Origin: Zoroaster sp. YZ-2022
Lineage: Eukaryota > Echinodermata > Asteroidea > Forcipulatida > Zoroasteridae
Assembly: GCA_029582265.1 (NCBI GenBank)
Contig: CM055830.1
Coordinates: 23,048,163 to 23,112,162 of the forward strand
Reading direction: 5' to 3'
Length of the DNA: 64,000 bases
Under the pieces are notes generated by a model. That model searched no databases. It saw only the letters and a list, made by a program, of their open reading frames with translations, and was not told the origin of the DNA. Shown here piece after piece: positions 9,675 through 22,698 of this stretch. Every line of letters starts with the position of its first letter. Position 1 is the first letter of the stretch. The translations under genes and the position numbers were made by a program.

Positions 9675-9950
9675 CTTTAAAAGAAATAACATTTTTCCAA
9701 ATAATTAAACGAGCATTAACAGACAACAGACATTCAAAAATGTCTCTTTCAAATTCAATGAATGTGACAAGCTAAAGTTTGAACATTTTATTGTCAAAAT
9801 GGGATTGGGGCAACTAACACTAGCATTACATGAGTGCCTTTGTTTTCCAAACCAGGAAACCAAATCTGATCACATTTCACAGTAAACCAAATCTGATTAC
9901 ATTTTTAATTACCGTTTTCAACAGCCCCCATTAATATTTTATGAATTTAC

Positions 9951-10076
9951 CTGTACAGTTGGTACCATCTCCATCATATCCTGTCTTGCATGCACAGGTA
10001 AAACTACCGTCAGTGTTAGTGCAGATTCCATTGATGGCATCGCAGTTGTCACTGCCATTGGAGCATTCATCAATAT
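9951..10076 (-). CDS. cbEGF exon, unit 3
   Basis: YDGDGTNC in place of YEGDGSNC, acceptor c. Confidence 0.9.
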
Positions 10077-10355
10077 CTTTACAAGAAATAACAATTTTAC
10101 CAAATAATTAAACGAGCATTAACAGACAACAGACGTTCAAAAATGTCTCTTTCAAATTCAATGAATGTGACAAGCTAAAAACAATTGTACATTTTATTGT
10201 CAAAATGGGATTGGGGCAACTAACACTAGCATTACATCAGTGCCTTTGTTTTCCAAACCAGCAAACCAAATCTGATCACATTTCACAGTAAACCAAATCT
10301 GATTACATTTTTAATCACCATTTTCAAAACCCCTATTGATATTTTATGAATTTAC

Positions 10356-10481
10356 CTGTACAATTGGTACCGTCTCCTTCATATCCTGTCTTGCATGCAC
10401 AGGTAAAACTACCGTCAGTGTTAGTGCAGATTCCATTGATGGCATCGCAGTTGTCATTGCCATTGGAGCATTCATCAATAT
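10356..10481 (-). CDS. cbEGF exon, unit 4
   Basis: CSNGNDNC with GDGTNC, acceptor a. Confidence 0.9.
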
Positions 10482-10749
10482 CTTTAAAAGAAATAACATT
10501 TTTCCAAATAATTAAACGAGCATTAAAGACATTCAAAAATGTCTCTTTCAAATTCAATGAATGTGACAAGCTAAAGTTTGTACATTTTATTGTCAAAATG
10601 GGATTGGGGCAACTAACACTAGCATTACTCGAGTGCCTTTGTTTTCCAAACCAGGAAACCAAATCTGATCACATTTCATAGTAAACCAAATCTGATTACA
10701 TTTTTAATCACCACTTTCAAAAGCCCCCATTAATTTTTTATGAATTTAC

Positions 10750-10875
10750 CTGTACAATTGCTACCATCTCCTTCATATCCTGTCTTGCATGCACAGGTAA
10801 AACTAGCGTCAGTGTTAGTGCAGATTCCATTGATGGCATCGCAGTTGTCACTGCCATTGGTGCATTCATCAATAT
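10750..10875 (-). CDS. cbEGF exon, unit 5
   Basis: CTNGSDNC, and TDASF in place of TDGSF, acceptor b. Confidence 0.9.
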
Positions 10876-11152
10876 CTTTAGAAGAAATAACAATTTTACC
10901 AAATAATTAAACGAGCATTAACAGACAACAGACGTTCAAAAATGTCTCTTTCAAATTCAATGAATGTGACAAGCTAAAGTTTGTACATTTTATTGTCAAA
11001 ATGGGATTGGGGCAACTAACACTAGCATTACTCGAGTGCCTTTGTTTTCCAAACCAGGAAACCAAATCTGATCACATTTCATAGTAAACCAAATCTGATT
11101 ACATTTTTAATCACCACTTTCAAAAGCCCCCATTAATTTTTTACGAATTTAC

Positions 11153-11278
11153 CTGTACAATTGCTACCATCTCCTTCATATCCTGTCTTGCATGCACAGG
11201 TAAAACTACCGTCAGTGTTAGTGCAGATTCCATTGATGGCATCGCAGTTGTCACTGCCATTGGTGCATTCATCAATAT
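11153..11278 (-). CDS. cbEGF exon, unit 6
   Basis: CTNGSDNC with TDGSF, acceptor b. Confidence 0.9.
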
Positions 11279-11547
11279 CTTTAGAAGAAATAACAATTTT
11301 TCCAAATAATTAAACGAGCATTAACAGACATTCAAAAATGTCTCTTTCAAATTCAATGAATGTGACAAGCTAAAGTTTGAACATTTTATTGTCAAAATGG
11401 GATTGGGGCAACTAACACTAGCATTACATGAGTGCCTTTGTTTTCCAAACCAGGAAACCAAATCTGATCACATTTCACAGTAAACCAAATCTTATTACAT
11501 TTTTAATCACCATTTTCAAAACCCCCATTGATATTTTATGAATTTAC

Positions 11548-11673
11548 CTGTACAATTGCTACCATCTCCTTCATATCCTGTCTTGCATGCACAGGTAAAA
11601 CTACCGTCAGTGTTAGTGCAGATTCCATTGATGGCATCGCAGTTGTCATTGCCATTGGAGCATTCATCAATAT
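11548..11673 (-). CDS. cbEGF exon, unit 7
   Basis: CSNGNDNC, acceptor a. First unit of a four-unit (A-B-deleted-TDD) higher-order block of ~1.48 kb. Confidence 0.9.
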
Positions 11674-11949
11674 CTTTAAAAGAAATAACATTTTTCCAAA
11701 TAATTAAACGAGCATTAACAGACAACAGACATTCAAAAATGTCTCTTTCAAATTCAATGAATGTGACAAGCTAAAGTTTGAACATTTTATTGTCAAAATG
11801 GGATTGGGGCAACTAACACTAGCATTACATGAGTGCCTTTGTTTTCCAAACCAGGAAACCAAATCTGATCACATTTCACAGTAAACCAAATCTGATTGCA
11901 TTTTTAATTACCGTTTTCAACAGCCCCCATTAATATTTTATGAATTTAC

Positions 11950-12075
11950 CTGTACAGTTCGTACCATCTCCATCATATCCTGTCTTGCATGCACAGGTAA
12001 AACTACCGTCAGTGTTAGTGCAGATTCCATTGATGGCATCGCAGTTGTCACTGCCATTGGTGCATTCATCAATAT
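11950..12075 (-). CDS. cbEGF exon, unit 8
   Basis: CTNGSDNC with YDGDGTNC, acceptor b. Confidence 0.9.
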
Positions 12076-12335
12076 CTTTAGAAGAAATAACAATTTTTCC
12101 AAATAATTAAACGAGCATTAACAGACAACAGACCTTCAAAAATGTCTCTTTCAAATTCAATGAATGTGACAAGCTAAAGTTTGAAAATTGTATTGTCAAA
12201 ATGGGATTGGCGCAACTAACACTAGCATTACAGTGCCTTTGTTTTCCAAACCAGGAAACCAAATCTGATCACGTTTCATAGTAAACCAAATCTGATTACA
12301 TTTTTAACCACCATTTTCAAAAGCCCCCATTAATT

Positions 12336-12352
12336 AGAGCATTCATCAATAT
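12336..12352 (-). pseudogene. cbEGF unit 9, exon deleted
   Basis: Only 17 nt of the exon's 5' side remain next to its acceptor. The rest of the exon and its donor are gone, joined to the intron at ATTAATT. Confidence 0.85.
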
Positions 12353-12628
12353 CTTTAAAAGCAATAACATTTTTCCAAATAATTAAACGAGCATTAACAG
12401 ACAACAGACCTTCAAAAATGTCTCTTTCAAATTCAATGAATGTGACAAGCTAAAGTTTGAACATTTTATTGTCAAAATGGGATTGGGGCAGCTAACACTA
12501 GCATTACATGAGTGCCTTTGTTTTCCAAACCAGGAAACCAAATCTGATCACGTTTCATAGTAAACCAAATCTGATTACATTTTTAATCACCATTTTCAAA
12601 AGCCCCTATTAATTTTTTATGAATTTAC

Positions 12629-12754
12629 CTGTACAATTGCTACCATCTCCTTCATATCCTGTCTTGCATGCACAGGTAAAACTATCGTCAGTGTTAGTGC
12701 AGATTCCATTGATGGCATCGCAGTTGTCACTGCCATTGGAGCATTCATCAATAT
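12629..12754 (-). CDS. cbEGF exon, unit 10
   Basis: TDDSF in the hydroxylation/calcium loop, CSNGSDNC, acceptor b. Confidence 0.9.
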
Positions 12755-13025
12755 CTTTAGAAGAAATAACAATTTTTCCAAATAATTAAACGAGCATTAA
12801 CAGACATTCAAAAATGTCTCTTTCAAATTCAATGAATGTGACAAGCTAAAGTTTGAACATTTTATTGTCAAAATGGGATTGGGGCAACTAAACACTAGCA
12901 TTACATGAGTGCCTTTGTTTTCCAAACCAGGAAAACCAAATCTGATCACATTTGACAGTAAACCAAATCTGATTACATTTTTAATCACCATTTTCAAAAC
13001 CCCCATTGATATTTTATGAATTTAC

Positions 13026-13151
13026 CTGTACAATTGCTACCATCTCCTTCATATCCTGTCTTGCATGCACAGGTAAAACTACCGTCAGTGTTAGTGCAGA
13101 TTCCATTGATGGCATCGCAGTTGTCATTGCCATTGAAGCATTCATCAATAT
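13026..13151 (-). CDS. cbEGF exon, unit 11
   Basis: CFNGNDNC variant; acceptor a with ATATC upstream. Copied at units 29 and 33. Confidence 0.9.
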
Positions 13152-13427
13152 CTTTAAAAGATATAACATTTTTCCAAATAATTAAACGAGCATTAACAGA
13201 CAACAGACATTTAAAAATCTCTCTTTCAAATTCAATGAATGTGACAAGCTAAAGTTTGAACATTTTATTGTCAAAATGGGATTGGGGCAACTAACACTAG
13301 CATTACATGAGTGCCTATGTTTTCCAAACCAGCAAACCAAATCTGATCACATTTCACAGTAAACCAAATCTGATTACATTTTTAATTACCGTTTTCAACA
13401 GCCCCCATTAATTTTTTATGAATTTAC

Positions 13428-13553
13428 CTGTACAATTGCTACCATCTCCTTCATATCCTGTCTTGCATGCACAGGTAAAACTACCGTCAGTGTTAGTGCA
13501 GATTCCATTGATGGCATCGCAGTTGTCACTGCCATTGGTGCATTCATCAATAT
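13428..13553 (-). CDS. cbEGF exon, unit 12
   Basis: CTNGSDNC with GDGSNC, acceptor b. Confidence 0.9.
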
Positions 13554-13813
13554 CTTTAGAAGAAATAACAATTTTTCCAAATAATTAAACGAGCATTAAC
13601 AGACAACAGACCTTCAAAAATGTCTCTTTCAAATTCAATGAATGTGACAAGCTAAAGTTTGAAAATTGTATTGTCAAAATGGGATTGGCGCAACTAACAC
13701 TAGCATTACAGTGCCTTTGTTTTCCAAACCAGGAAACCAAATCTGATCACGTTTCATAGTAAACCAAATCTGATTACATTTTTAACCACCATTTTCAAAA
13801 GCCCCCATTAATT

Positions 13814-13830
13814 GGAGCATTCATCAATAT
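13814..13830 (-). pseudogene. cbEGF unit 13, exon deleted
   Basis: Same deletion junction as unit 9, with GG rather than AG after ATTAATT. Confidence 0.85.
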
Positions 13831-14106
13831 CTTTAAAAGCAATAACATTTTTCCAAATAATTAAACGAGCATTAACAGACAACAGACCTTCAAAAATGTC
13901 TCTTTCAAATTCAATGAATGTGACAAGCTAAAGTTTGAACATTTTATTGTCAAAATGGGATTGGGGCAGCTAACACTAGCATTACATGAGTGCCTTTGTT
14001 TTCCAAACCAGGAAACCAAATCTGATCATGTTTCATAGTAAACCAAATCTGATTACATTTTTAATCACCATTTTCAAAAGCCCCTATTAATTTTTTATGA
14101 ATTTAC

Positions 14107-14232
14107 CTGTACAATTGCTACCATCTCCTTCATATCCTGTCTTGCATGCACAGGTAAAACTATCGTCAGTGTTAGTGCAGATTCCATTGATGGCATCGCA
14201 GTTGTCACTGCCATAGGAGCATTCATCAATAT
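14107..14232 (-). CDS. cbEGF exon, unit 14
   Basis: CSYGSDNC and TDDSF, acceptor a. Its duplicate is unit 36. Confidence 0.9.
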
Positions 14233-14508
14233 CTTTAAAAGAAATAACATTTTTCCAAATAATTAAACGAGCATTAACAGACAACAGACATTCAAAAATG
14301 TCTCTTTCAAATTCAATGAATGTGACAAGCTAAAGTTTGTACATTTTATTGTCAAAATGGGATTGGGGCAACTAACACTAGCATTACATGAGTGCCTTTG
14401 TTTTCCAAACCAGCAAACCAAATCTGATCACATTTCACAGTAAGCCAAATCTGATTACATTTTTAATCACCATTTTCAAAAGTTCCTATTGATATTTTAT
14501 GAATTTAC

Positions 14509-14634
14509 CGCAACAATTGGTATCATCTCCTTCATATCCTGTCTTGCATGCACAGGTAAAACTACCGTCAGTGTTAGTGCAGATTCCATTGATGGCATCG
14601 CAGTTGTCACTACCATTGGAGCATTCATCAATAT
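14509..14634 (-). CDS. cbEGF exon, unit 15 (purine acceptor)
   Basis: GDDTNC; the last full codon is TGC, giving CC at the exon end. The acceptor is class p, preceded by long A runs with no pyrimidine tract, so splicing may be weak. Confidence 0.75.
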
Positions 14635-14912
14635 CTTTTTTTTTAAATAATTTTTTTTTCAAATAATTAAACGAGCATTAACAGACAACAGACATTCAAA
14701 AATGTCTCTTTCAAATTCAATGAATGTGACAAGCTAAAGTTTGTACATTTTATTGTCAAAATGGGATTGGGGCAACTAACACTAGCATTACTCGAGTGCC
14801 TTTTGTTTTCCAAATCAGGAAACCAAATCTGATCACATGTCATAGTAAACCAAATCTGATTACATTTTAATCACCACTTTCAAAAGCCCCAATTAATTTT
14901 TTATGAATTTAC

Positions 14913-15038
14913 CTGTACAATTGCTACCATCTCCTTCATATCCTGTCTTGCATGCACAGGTAAAACTACCGTCAGTGTTAGTGCAGATTCCATTGATGGC
15001 ATCGCAGTTGTCACTGCCATTGGAGCATTCATCAATAT
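14913..15038 (-). CDS. cbEGF exon, unit 16
   Basis: CSNGSDNC with GDGSNC, acceptor d. Confidence 0.9.
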
Positions 15039-15315
15039 CTTAAAAAGAAATAACAAGTTTTCCAAATAATTAAACGAGCATTAACAGACAACAGACATTC
15101 AAAAATGTCTCTTTCAAATTCAATGAATGTGACAAGCTAAAGTTTGTACATTTTATTGTCAAAATGGGATTGGGACAACTAACACTAGCATTACATGAGT
15201 GCCTTTGTTTTCCAAACCAGGAAACCAAATCTGATCACGTTTCATAGTAAACCAAAGCTCATTACATTTTTAACCACGATTTTCAAAAGCCCCCATTAAT
15301 TTTTTATGAATTTAC

Positions 15316-15441
15316 CTGTACAATTGCAACCATCTCCTTCATATCCTGTCTTGCATGCACAGGTAAAACTACCATCAGTGTTAGTGCAGATTCCATTGAT
15401 GGCATCGCAGTTGTCACTGCCACTGGTGCATTCATCAATAT
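15316..15441 (-). CDS. cbEGF exon, unit 17 (seven Cys)
   Basis: CTSGSDNC, and GDGCNC, which adds a seventh Cys next to the sixth. Acceptor b. Shared with unit 39. Confidence 0.88.
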
Positions 15442-15718
15442 CTTTAGAAGAAATAACAATTTTACCAAATAATTAAACGAGCATTAACAGACAACAGACG
15501 TTCAAAAATGTCTCTTTCAAATTCAATGAATGTGACAAGCTAAAGTTTGAACATTTTATTGTCAAAATGGGATTAGGGCAACTAACACTAGCATTACATG
15601 AGTGCCTTTGTTTTCCAAACCAGGAAACCAAATCTGATCACGTTTCATAGTAAACCAAATCTGATTACATTTTTAATCACCATTTTCAAAAGCCCCTATT
15701 AATTTTTTATGAATTTAC

Positions 15719-15844
15719 CTGTACAATTGCTACCATCTCCTTCATATCTTGTCTTGCATGCACAGGTAAAACTACCGTCAGTGTTAGTGCAGATTCCATT
15801 GATGGCATCGCAGTTGTCACTGCCATTGGAGCATTCATCAATAT
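15719..15844 (-). CDS. cbEGF exon, unit 18
   Basis: KTRYEG: the usually conserved Gly of the TGY turn is Arg. Acceptor a. Shared with unit 41. Confidence 0.9.
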
Positions 15845-16120
15845 CTTTAAAAGAAATAACATTTTTCCAAATAATTAAACGAGCATTAACAGACAACAGA
15901 CCTTCAAATATGTCTCTTTCAAATTCAATGAATGTGACAAGCTAAAGTTTGTACATTTTATTGTCAAAATGGGATTGGGGCAACTAACACTAGCATTACA
16001 TGAGTGCCTTTGTTTTCCAAACCAGCAAACCAAATCTGATCACATTTCACAGTAAACCAAATCTGATTACATTTTTAATCACCATTTTCAAAAGTTCCCA
16101 TTGATATTTTATGAATTTAC

Positions 16121-16246
16121 CGGTACAATTGGTATCATCTTCTTCATATCCTGTCTTGCATGCACAGGTAAAACTACCGTCAGTGTTAGTGCAGATTCCA
16201 TTGATGGCATCGCAGTTGTCACTACCATTGGAGCATTCATCAATAT
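16121..16246 (-). CDS. cbEGF exon, unit 19 (purine acceptor)
   Basis: YEEDDTNC, acceptor p. The exon ends ACCG|GTAAATTC. Confidence 0.75.
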
Positions 16247-16524
16247 CTTTTTTTTTAAATAACAAGTTTTCCAAATAATTAAACGAGCATTAACAGACAA
16301 CAGACATTCAAAAATGTCTCTTTCAAATTCAATGAATGTGACAAGCTAAAGTTTGTACATTTTATTGTCAAAATGGGATTGGGGCAACTAACACTAGCAT
16401 TAGTCGAGTGCCTTTGTTTTCCAAATCAGGAAACCAAATCTGATCACATGTCATAGTAAACCAAATCTGATTACATTTTTAATCACCACTTTCAAAAGCC
16501 CCCATTAATTTTTTATGAATTTAC

Positions 16525-16650
16525 CTGTACAATTGCTACCATCTCCTTCATATCCTGTCTTGCATGCACAGGTAAAACTACCGTCAGTGTTAGTGCAGAT
16601 TCCATTGATGGCATCGCAGTTGTCACTGCCATTGGAGCATTCATAAATAT
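16525..16650 (-). CDS. cbEGF exon, unit 20
   Basis: DIYEC instead of DIDEC, losing one calcium ligand; acceptor c. Shared with units 24 and 43. Confidence 0.9.
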
Positions 16651-16929
16651 CTTTACAAGAAATAACAATTTTACCAAATAATTAAACGAGCATTAACAGA
16701 CAACAGACATTCAAAAATGTCTCTTTCAAATTCAATGAATGTGACAAGCTAAAAAAAATTGTACATTTTATTGTCAAAAGGGGATTTGGGCAACTAACAC
16801 TAGCATTACATGAGTTCCTTTGTTTTCCAAACCAGGAAACCAAATCTGCTCACATTTCACAGTAAACCAAATCTGATTACAATTTTAATCACCATTTTCA
16901 AAACGCCCATTGATATTTTATGAATTTAC

Positions 16930-17055
16930 CTGTACAATTGCTACCATCTCCTTCATATCCTGTCTTGCATGTACAGGTAAAACTACCGTCAGTGTCAGTG
17001 CAGATTCCATTGATGGCATCGCAGTTGTCATTGCCATTGGAGCATTCATCAATAT
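16930..17055 (-). CDS. cbEGF exon, unit 21
   Basis: CTDTDGSFTCTC variant with CSNGNDNC, acceptor a. Shared with units 44 and 48. Confidence 0.9.
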
Positions 17056-17328
17056 CTTTAAAAGAAATAATATTTTTCCAAATAATTAAACGAGCATTAA
17101 CAGACAACAGACCTTCAAAAATGTCTCTTTCAAATTCAATGAATGTGACAAGCTAAAGTTTGAACATTTTATTGTCAAAATGGGATTGTGGCAACTAACA
17201 CTAGCATTACATGAGTGCCTTTGTTTTCCAAACCAGGAAACCAAATCTGATCACGTTTCATAGTAAACCAAATCTGATTACATTTTAATCACCATTTTCA
17301 AAAGCCCCATTAATTTTTATGAATTTAC

Positions 17329-17454
17329 CTGTACAATTGCTACCATCTCCTTCATATCCTGTCTTGCATGCACAGGTAAAACTACCGTCAGTGTTAGTGC
17401 AGATTCCATTGATGGCATCGCAGTTGTCACTGCCATTGGAGCATTCATCAATAT
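17329..17454 (-). CDS. cbEGF exon, unit 22
   Basis: Consensus residues, acceptor d. The flanking intron has several single-base losses. Confidence 0.9.
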
Positions 17455-17732
17455 CTTAAAAAGAAATAAGAAGTTTTCCAAATAATTAAACGAAGCATTA
17501 AAAGACAACAGACCTTCAAATATGTCTCTTTCAAAATTCAATAGAATGTGACAAGCTAAAGTTTGTACATTTTATTGTCAAAATGGGATTGGGGCAACTT
17601 CTTTAGCATTACATGAGTGCCTTTGTTTTCCAAACCAGCAAACCAAATCTGATCACATTTCACAGTAAACCAAATCTGATTACATTTTAATCACCATTTT
17701 CAAAAGTTCCCATTGATATTTTATGAATTTAC

Positions 17733-17858
17733 CGGTACAATTGGTATCATCTTCTTCATATCCTGTCTTGCATGCACAGGTAAAACTACCGTCAGTGTTA
17801 GTGCAGATTCCATTGATGGCATCGCAGTTGTCACTACCATTGGAGCATTCATCAATAT
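17733..17858 (-). CDS. cbEGF exon, unit 23 (purine acceptor)
   Basis: YEEDDTNC, acceptor p. Confidence 0.75.
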
Positions 17859-18136
17859 CTTTTTTTTTAAATAACAAGTTTTCCAAATAATTAAACGAGC
17901 ATTAACAGACAACAGACATTCAAAAATGTCTCTTTCAAATTCAATGAATGTGACAAGCTAAAGTTTGTACATTTTATTGTCAAAATGGGATTGGGGCAAC
18001 TAACACTAGCATTAGTCGAGTGCCTTTGTTTTCCAAATCAGGAAACCAAATCTGATCACATGTCATAGTAAACCAAATCTGATTACATTTTTAATCACCA
18101 CTTTCAAAAGCCCCCATTAATTTTTTATGAATTTAC

Positions 18137-18262
18137 CTGTACAATTGCTACCATCTCCTTCATATCCTGTCTTGCATGCACAGGTAAAACTACCGTCAGT
18201 GTTAGTGCAGATTCCATTGATGGCATCGCAGTTGTCACTGCCATTGGAGCATTCATAAATAT
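18137..18262 (-). CDS. cbEGF exon, unit 24
   Basis: DIYEC, acceptor c with one base lost nearby. Confidence 0.88.
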
Positions 18263-18540
18263 CTTTACGAAATAACAATTTTTACCAAATAATTAAACGA
18301 GCATTAACAGACAACAGACATTCAAAATGTCTCTTTCAAATTCAATAGAATGTGACAAGCTAAAAAAAATTGTACATTTTATTGTCAAAAGGGGATTTGG
18401 GCAACTAACACTAGCATTACATGAGTTCCTTTGTTTTCCAAACCAGGAAACCAAATCTGCTCACATTTCACAGTAAACCAAATCTGATTACAATTTTAAT
18501 CACCATTTTCAAAACGCCCATTGATATTTTATGAATTTAC

Positions 18541-18666
18541 CTGTACAATTGCTACCATCTCCTTCATATCCTGTCTTGCATGCACAGGTAAAACTACCGT
18601 CAGTGTTAGTGCAGATTCCATTGATGGCATCGCAGTTGTCATTGCCATTGGAGCATTCATCAATAT
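18541..18666 (-). CDS. cbEGF exon, unit 25
   Basis: CSNGNDNC, acceptor a. Confidence 0.9.
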
Positions 18667-18942
18667 CTTTAAAAGAAATAACATTTTTCCAAATAATTAA
18701 ACGAGCATTAACAGACAACAGACATTCAAAAATGTCTCTTTCAAATTCAATGAATGTGACAAGCTAAAGTTTGAACATTTTATTGTCAAAATGGGATTGG
18801 GGCAACTAACACTAGCATTACATGAGTGCCTTTGTTTTCCAAACCAGGAAACCAAATCTGATCACATTTCACAGTAAACCAAATCTGATTGCATTTTTAA
18901 TTACCGTTTTCAACAGCCCCCATTAATATTTTATGAATTTAC

Positions 18943-19068
18943 CTGTACAGTTCGTAACATCTCCATCATATCCTGTCTTGCATGCACAGGTAAAACTACC
19001 GTCAGTGTTAGTGCAGATTCCATTGATGGCATCGCAGTTGTCACTGCCATTGGTGCATTCATCAATAT
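18943..19068 (-). CDS. cbEGF exon, unit 26
   Basis: CTNGSDNC with YDGDVTNC (Gly to Val), acceptor b. Confidence 0.9.
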
Positions 19069-19325
19069 CTTTAGAAGAAATAACAATTTTTCCAAATAAT
19101 TAAACGAGCATTAACAGACAACAGACCTTCAAAAATGTCTCTTTCAAATTCAATGAATGTGACAAGCTAAAGTTTGAAAATTGTATTGTCAAAATGGGAT
19201 TGGCGCAACTAACACTAGCATTACAGTGCCTTTGTTTTTAAACCAGGAAACCAAATCTGATCACGTTTCATAGTAAACCAAATCTGATTACATTTTAACC
19301 ACCATTTTCAAAAGCCCCATTAATT

Positions 19326-19342
19326 AGAGCATTCATCAATAT
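19326..19342 (-). pseudogene. cbEGF unit 27, exon deleted
   Basis: Same junction as unit 9 (AG form). Confidence 0.85.
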
Positions 19343-19619
19343 CTTTAAAAGCAATAACATTTTTCCAAATAATTAAACGAGCATTAACAGACAACAGACC
19401 TTCAAAATGTCTCTTTCAAATTCAATAGAATGTGACAAGCTAAAAGTTTGAACATTTTATTGTCAAAATGGGATTGGGGCAGCTAACACTAGCATTACAT
19501 GAGTGCCTTTGTTTTCCAAACCAGGAAACCAAATCTGATCACGTTTCATAGTAAACCAAATCTGATTACATTTTTAATCACCATTTTCAAAAGCCCCTAT
19601 TAATTTTTTATGAATTTAC

Positions 19620-19745
19620 CTGTACAATTGCTACCATCTCCTTCATATCCTGTCTTGCATGCACAGGTAAAACTATCGTCAGTGTTAGTGCAGATTCCAT
19701 TGATGGCATCGCAGTTGTCACTGCCATTGGAGCATTCATCAATAT
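19620..19745 (-). CDS. cbEGF exon, unit 28
   Basis: TDDSF, acceptor b. Confidence 0.9.
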
Positions 19746-20014
19746 CTTTAGAAGAAATAACAATTTTTCCAAATAATTAAACGAGCATTAACAGACATTC
19801 AAAAATGTCTCTTTCAAATTCAATGAATGTGACAAGCTAAAGTTTGAACATTTTATTGTCAAAATGGGATTGGGGCAACTAACACTAGCATTACATGAGT
19901 GCCTTTGTTTTCCAAACCAGGAAACCAAATCTGATCACATTTGACAGTAAACCAAATCTGATTACATTTTTAATCACCATTTTCAAAACCCCCATTGATA
20001 TTTTATGAATTTAC

Positions 20015-20140
20015 CTGTACAATTGCTACCATCTCCTTCATATCCTGTCTTGCATGCACAGGTAAAACTACCGTCAGTGTTAGTGCAGATTCCATTGATG
20101 GCATCGCAGTTGTCATTGCCATTGAAGCATTCATCAATAT
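20015..20140 (-). CDS. cbEGF exon, unit 29
   Basis: CFNGNDNC, acceptor a. Start of the second ~8.47-kb block. Confidence 0.9.
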
Positions 20141-20416
20141 CTTTAAAAGATATAACATTTTTCCAAATAATTAAACGAGCATTAACAGACAACAGACATT
20201 TAAAAATCTCTCTTTCAAATTCAATGAATGTGACAAGCTAAAGTTTGAACATTTTATTGTCAAAATGGGATTGGGGCAACTAACACTAGCATTACATGAG
20301 TGCCTTTGTTTTCCAAACCAGCAAACCAAATCTGATCACATTTCACAGTAAACCAAATCTGATTACATTTTTAATTACCGTTTTCAACAGCCCCCATTAA
20401 TTTTTTATGAATTTAC

Positions 20417-20542
20417 CTGTACAATTGCTACCATCTCCTTCATATCCTGTCTTGCATGCACAGGTAAAACTACCGTCAGTGTTAGTGCAGATTCCATTGA
20501 TGGCATCGCAGTTGTCACTGCCATTGGTGCATTCATCAATAT
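20417..20542 (-). CDS. cbEGF exon, unit 30
   Basis: CTNGSDNC, acceptor b. Confidence 0.9.
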
Positions 20543-20802
20543 CTTTAGAAGAAATAACAATTTTTCCAAATAATTAAACGAGCATTAACAGACAACAGAC
20601 CTTCAAAAATGTTTCTTTCAAATTCAATGAATGTGACAAGCTAAAGTTTGAAAATTGTATTGTCAAAATGGGATTGGCGCAACTAACACTAGCATTACAG
20701 TGCCTTTGTTTTCCAAACCAGGAAACCAAATCTGATCACGTTTCATAGTAAACCAAATCTGATTACATTTTTAACCACCATTTTCAAAAGCCCCCATTAA
20801 TT

Positions 20803-20819
20803 GGAGCATTCATCAATAT
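20803..20819 (-). pseudogene. cbEGF unit 31, exon deleted
   Basis: Same junction, GG form. Confidence 0.85.
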
Positions 20820-21095
20820 CTTTAAAAGAAATAACATTTTTCCAAATAATTAAACGAGCATTAACAGACAACAGACCTTCAAAAATGTCTCTTTCAAATT
20901 CAATGAATGTGACAAGCTAAAGTTTGAACATGTTATTGTCAAAATGGGATTGGGGCAGCTAACACTAGCATTACATGAGTGCCTTTGTTTTCCAAACCAG
21001 GAAACCAAATCTGATCATGTTTCATAGTAAACCAAATCTGATTACATTTTTAATCACCATTTTCAAAAGCCCCTATTAATTTTTTATGAATTTAC

Positions 21096-21221
21096 CTGTA
21101 CAATTGCTACCATCTCCTTCATATCCTGTCTTGCATGCACAGGTAAAACTATCGTCAGTGTTAGTGCAGATTCCATTGATGGCATCGCAGTTGTCACTGC
21201 CATTGGAGCATTCATCAATAT
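21096..21221 (-). CDS. cbEGF exon, unit 32
   Basis: TDDSF, acceptor b. Confidence 0.9.
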
Positions 21222-21490
21222 CTTTAGAAGAAATAACAATTTTTCCAAATAATTAAACGAGCATTAACAGACATTCAAAAATGTCTCTTTCAAATTCAAT
21301 GAATGTGACAAGCTAAAGTTTGAACATTTTATTGTCAAAATGGGATTGGGGCAACTAACACTAGCATTACATGAGTGCCTTTGTTTTCCAAACCAGAAAA
21401 CCAAATCTGATCACGTTTCATAGTAAACCAAATCTGATTACATTTTTAATCACCATTTTCAAAACCCCATTGATATTTTTATGAATTTAC

Positions 21491-21616
21491 CTGTACAATT
21501 GCTACCATCTCCTTCATATCCTGTCTTGCATGCACAGGTAAAACTACCGTCAGTGTTAGTGCAGATTCCATTGATGGCATCGCAGTTGTCATTGCCATTG
21601 AAGCATTCATCAATAT
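21491..21616 (-). CDS. cbEGF exon, unit 33
   Basis: CFNGNDNC, acceptor a. Confidence 0.9.
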
Positions 21617-21892
21617 CTTTAAAAGATATAACATTTTTCCAAATAATTAAACGAGCATTAACAGACAACAGACATTTAAAAATCTCTCTTTCAAATTCAA
21701 TGAATGTGACAAGCTAAAGTTTGAACATTTTATTGTCAAAATGGGATTGGGGCAACTAACACTAGCATTACATGAGTGCCTTTGTTTTCCAAACCAGCAA
21801 ACCAAATCTGATCACATTTCACAGTAAACCAAATCTGATTACATTTTTAATTACCGTTTTCAACAGCCCCCATTAATTTTTTATGAATTTAC

Positions 21893-22018
21893 CTGTACAA
21901 TTGCTACCATCTCCTTCATATCCTGTCTTGCATGCACAGGTAAAACTACCGTCAGTGTTAGTGCAGATTCCATTGATGGCATCGCAGTTGTCACTGCCAT
22001 TGGTGCATTCATCAATAT
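21893..22018 (-). CDS. cbEGF exon, unit 34
   Basis: CTNGSDNC, acceptor b. Confidence 0.9.
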
Positions 22019-22279
22019 CTTTAGAAGAAATAACAATTTTTCCAAATAATTAAACGAGCATTAACAGACAACAGACCTTCAAAAATGTCTCTTTCAAATT
22101 CAATGAATGTGACAAGCTAAAGTTTGAAAAATGTGTATTGTCAAATGGGATTGGCGCAACTAACACTAACATTACAGTGCCTTTGTTTTCCAAACCAGGA
22201 AACCAAATCTGATCACGTTTCATAGTAAACCAAATCTGATTACATTTTTAACCACCATTTTCAAAAGCCCCCATTAATT

Positions 22280-22296
22280 AGAGCATTCATCAATAT
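22280..22296 (-). pseudogene. cbEGF unit 35, exon deleted
   Basis: Same junction, AG form. Confidence 0.85.
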
Positions 22297-22572
22297 CTTT
22301 AAAAGCAATAACATTTTTCCAAATAATTAAACGAGCATTAACAGACAACAGACCTTCAAAAATGTCTCTTTCAAATTCAATGAATGTGACAAGCTAAAGT
22401 TTGAACATTTTATTGTCAAAATGGGATTGGGGCAGCTAACACTAGCATTACATGAGTGCCTTTGTTTTCCAAACCAGGAAACCAAATCTGATCATGTTTC
22501 ATAGTAAACCAAATCTGATTACATTTTTAATCACCATTTTCAAAAGCCCCTATTAATTTTTTATGAATTTAC

Positions 22573-22698
22573 CTGTACAATTGCTACCATCTCCTTCATA
22601 TCCTGTCTTGCATGCACAGGTAAAACTATCGTCAGTGTTAGTGCAGATTCCATTGATGGCATCGCAGTTGTCACTGCCATAGGAGCATTCATCAATAT
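22573..22698 (-). CDS. cbEGF exon, unit 36
   Basis: CSYGSDNC and TDDSF, acceptor a; duplicate of unit 14. Confidence 0.9.
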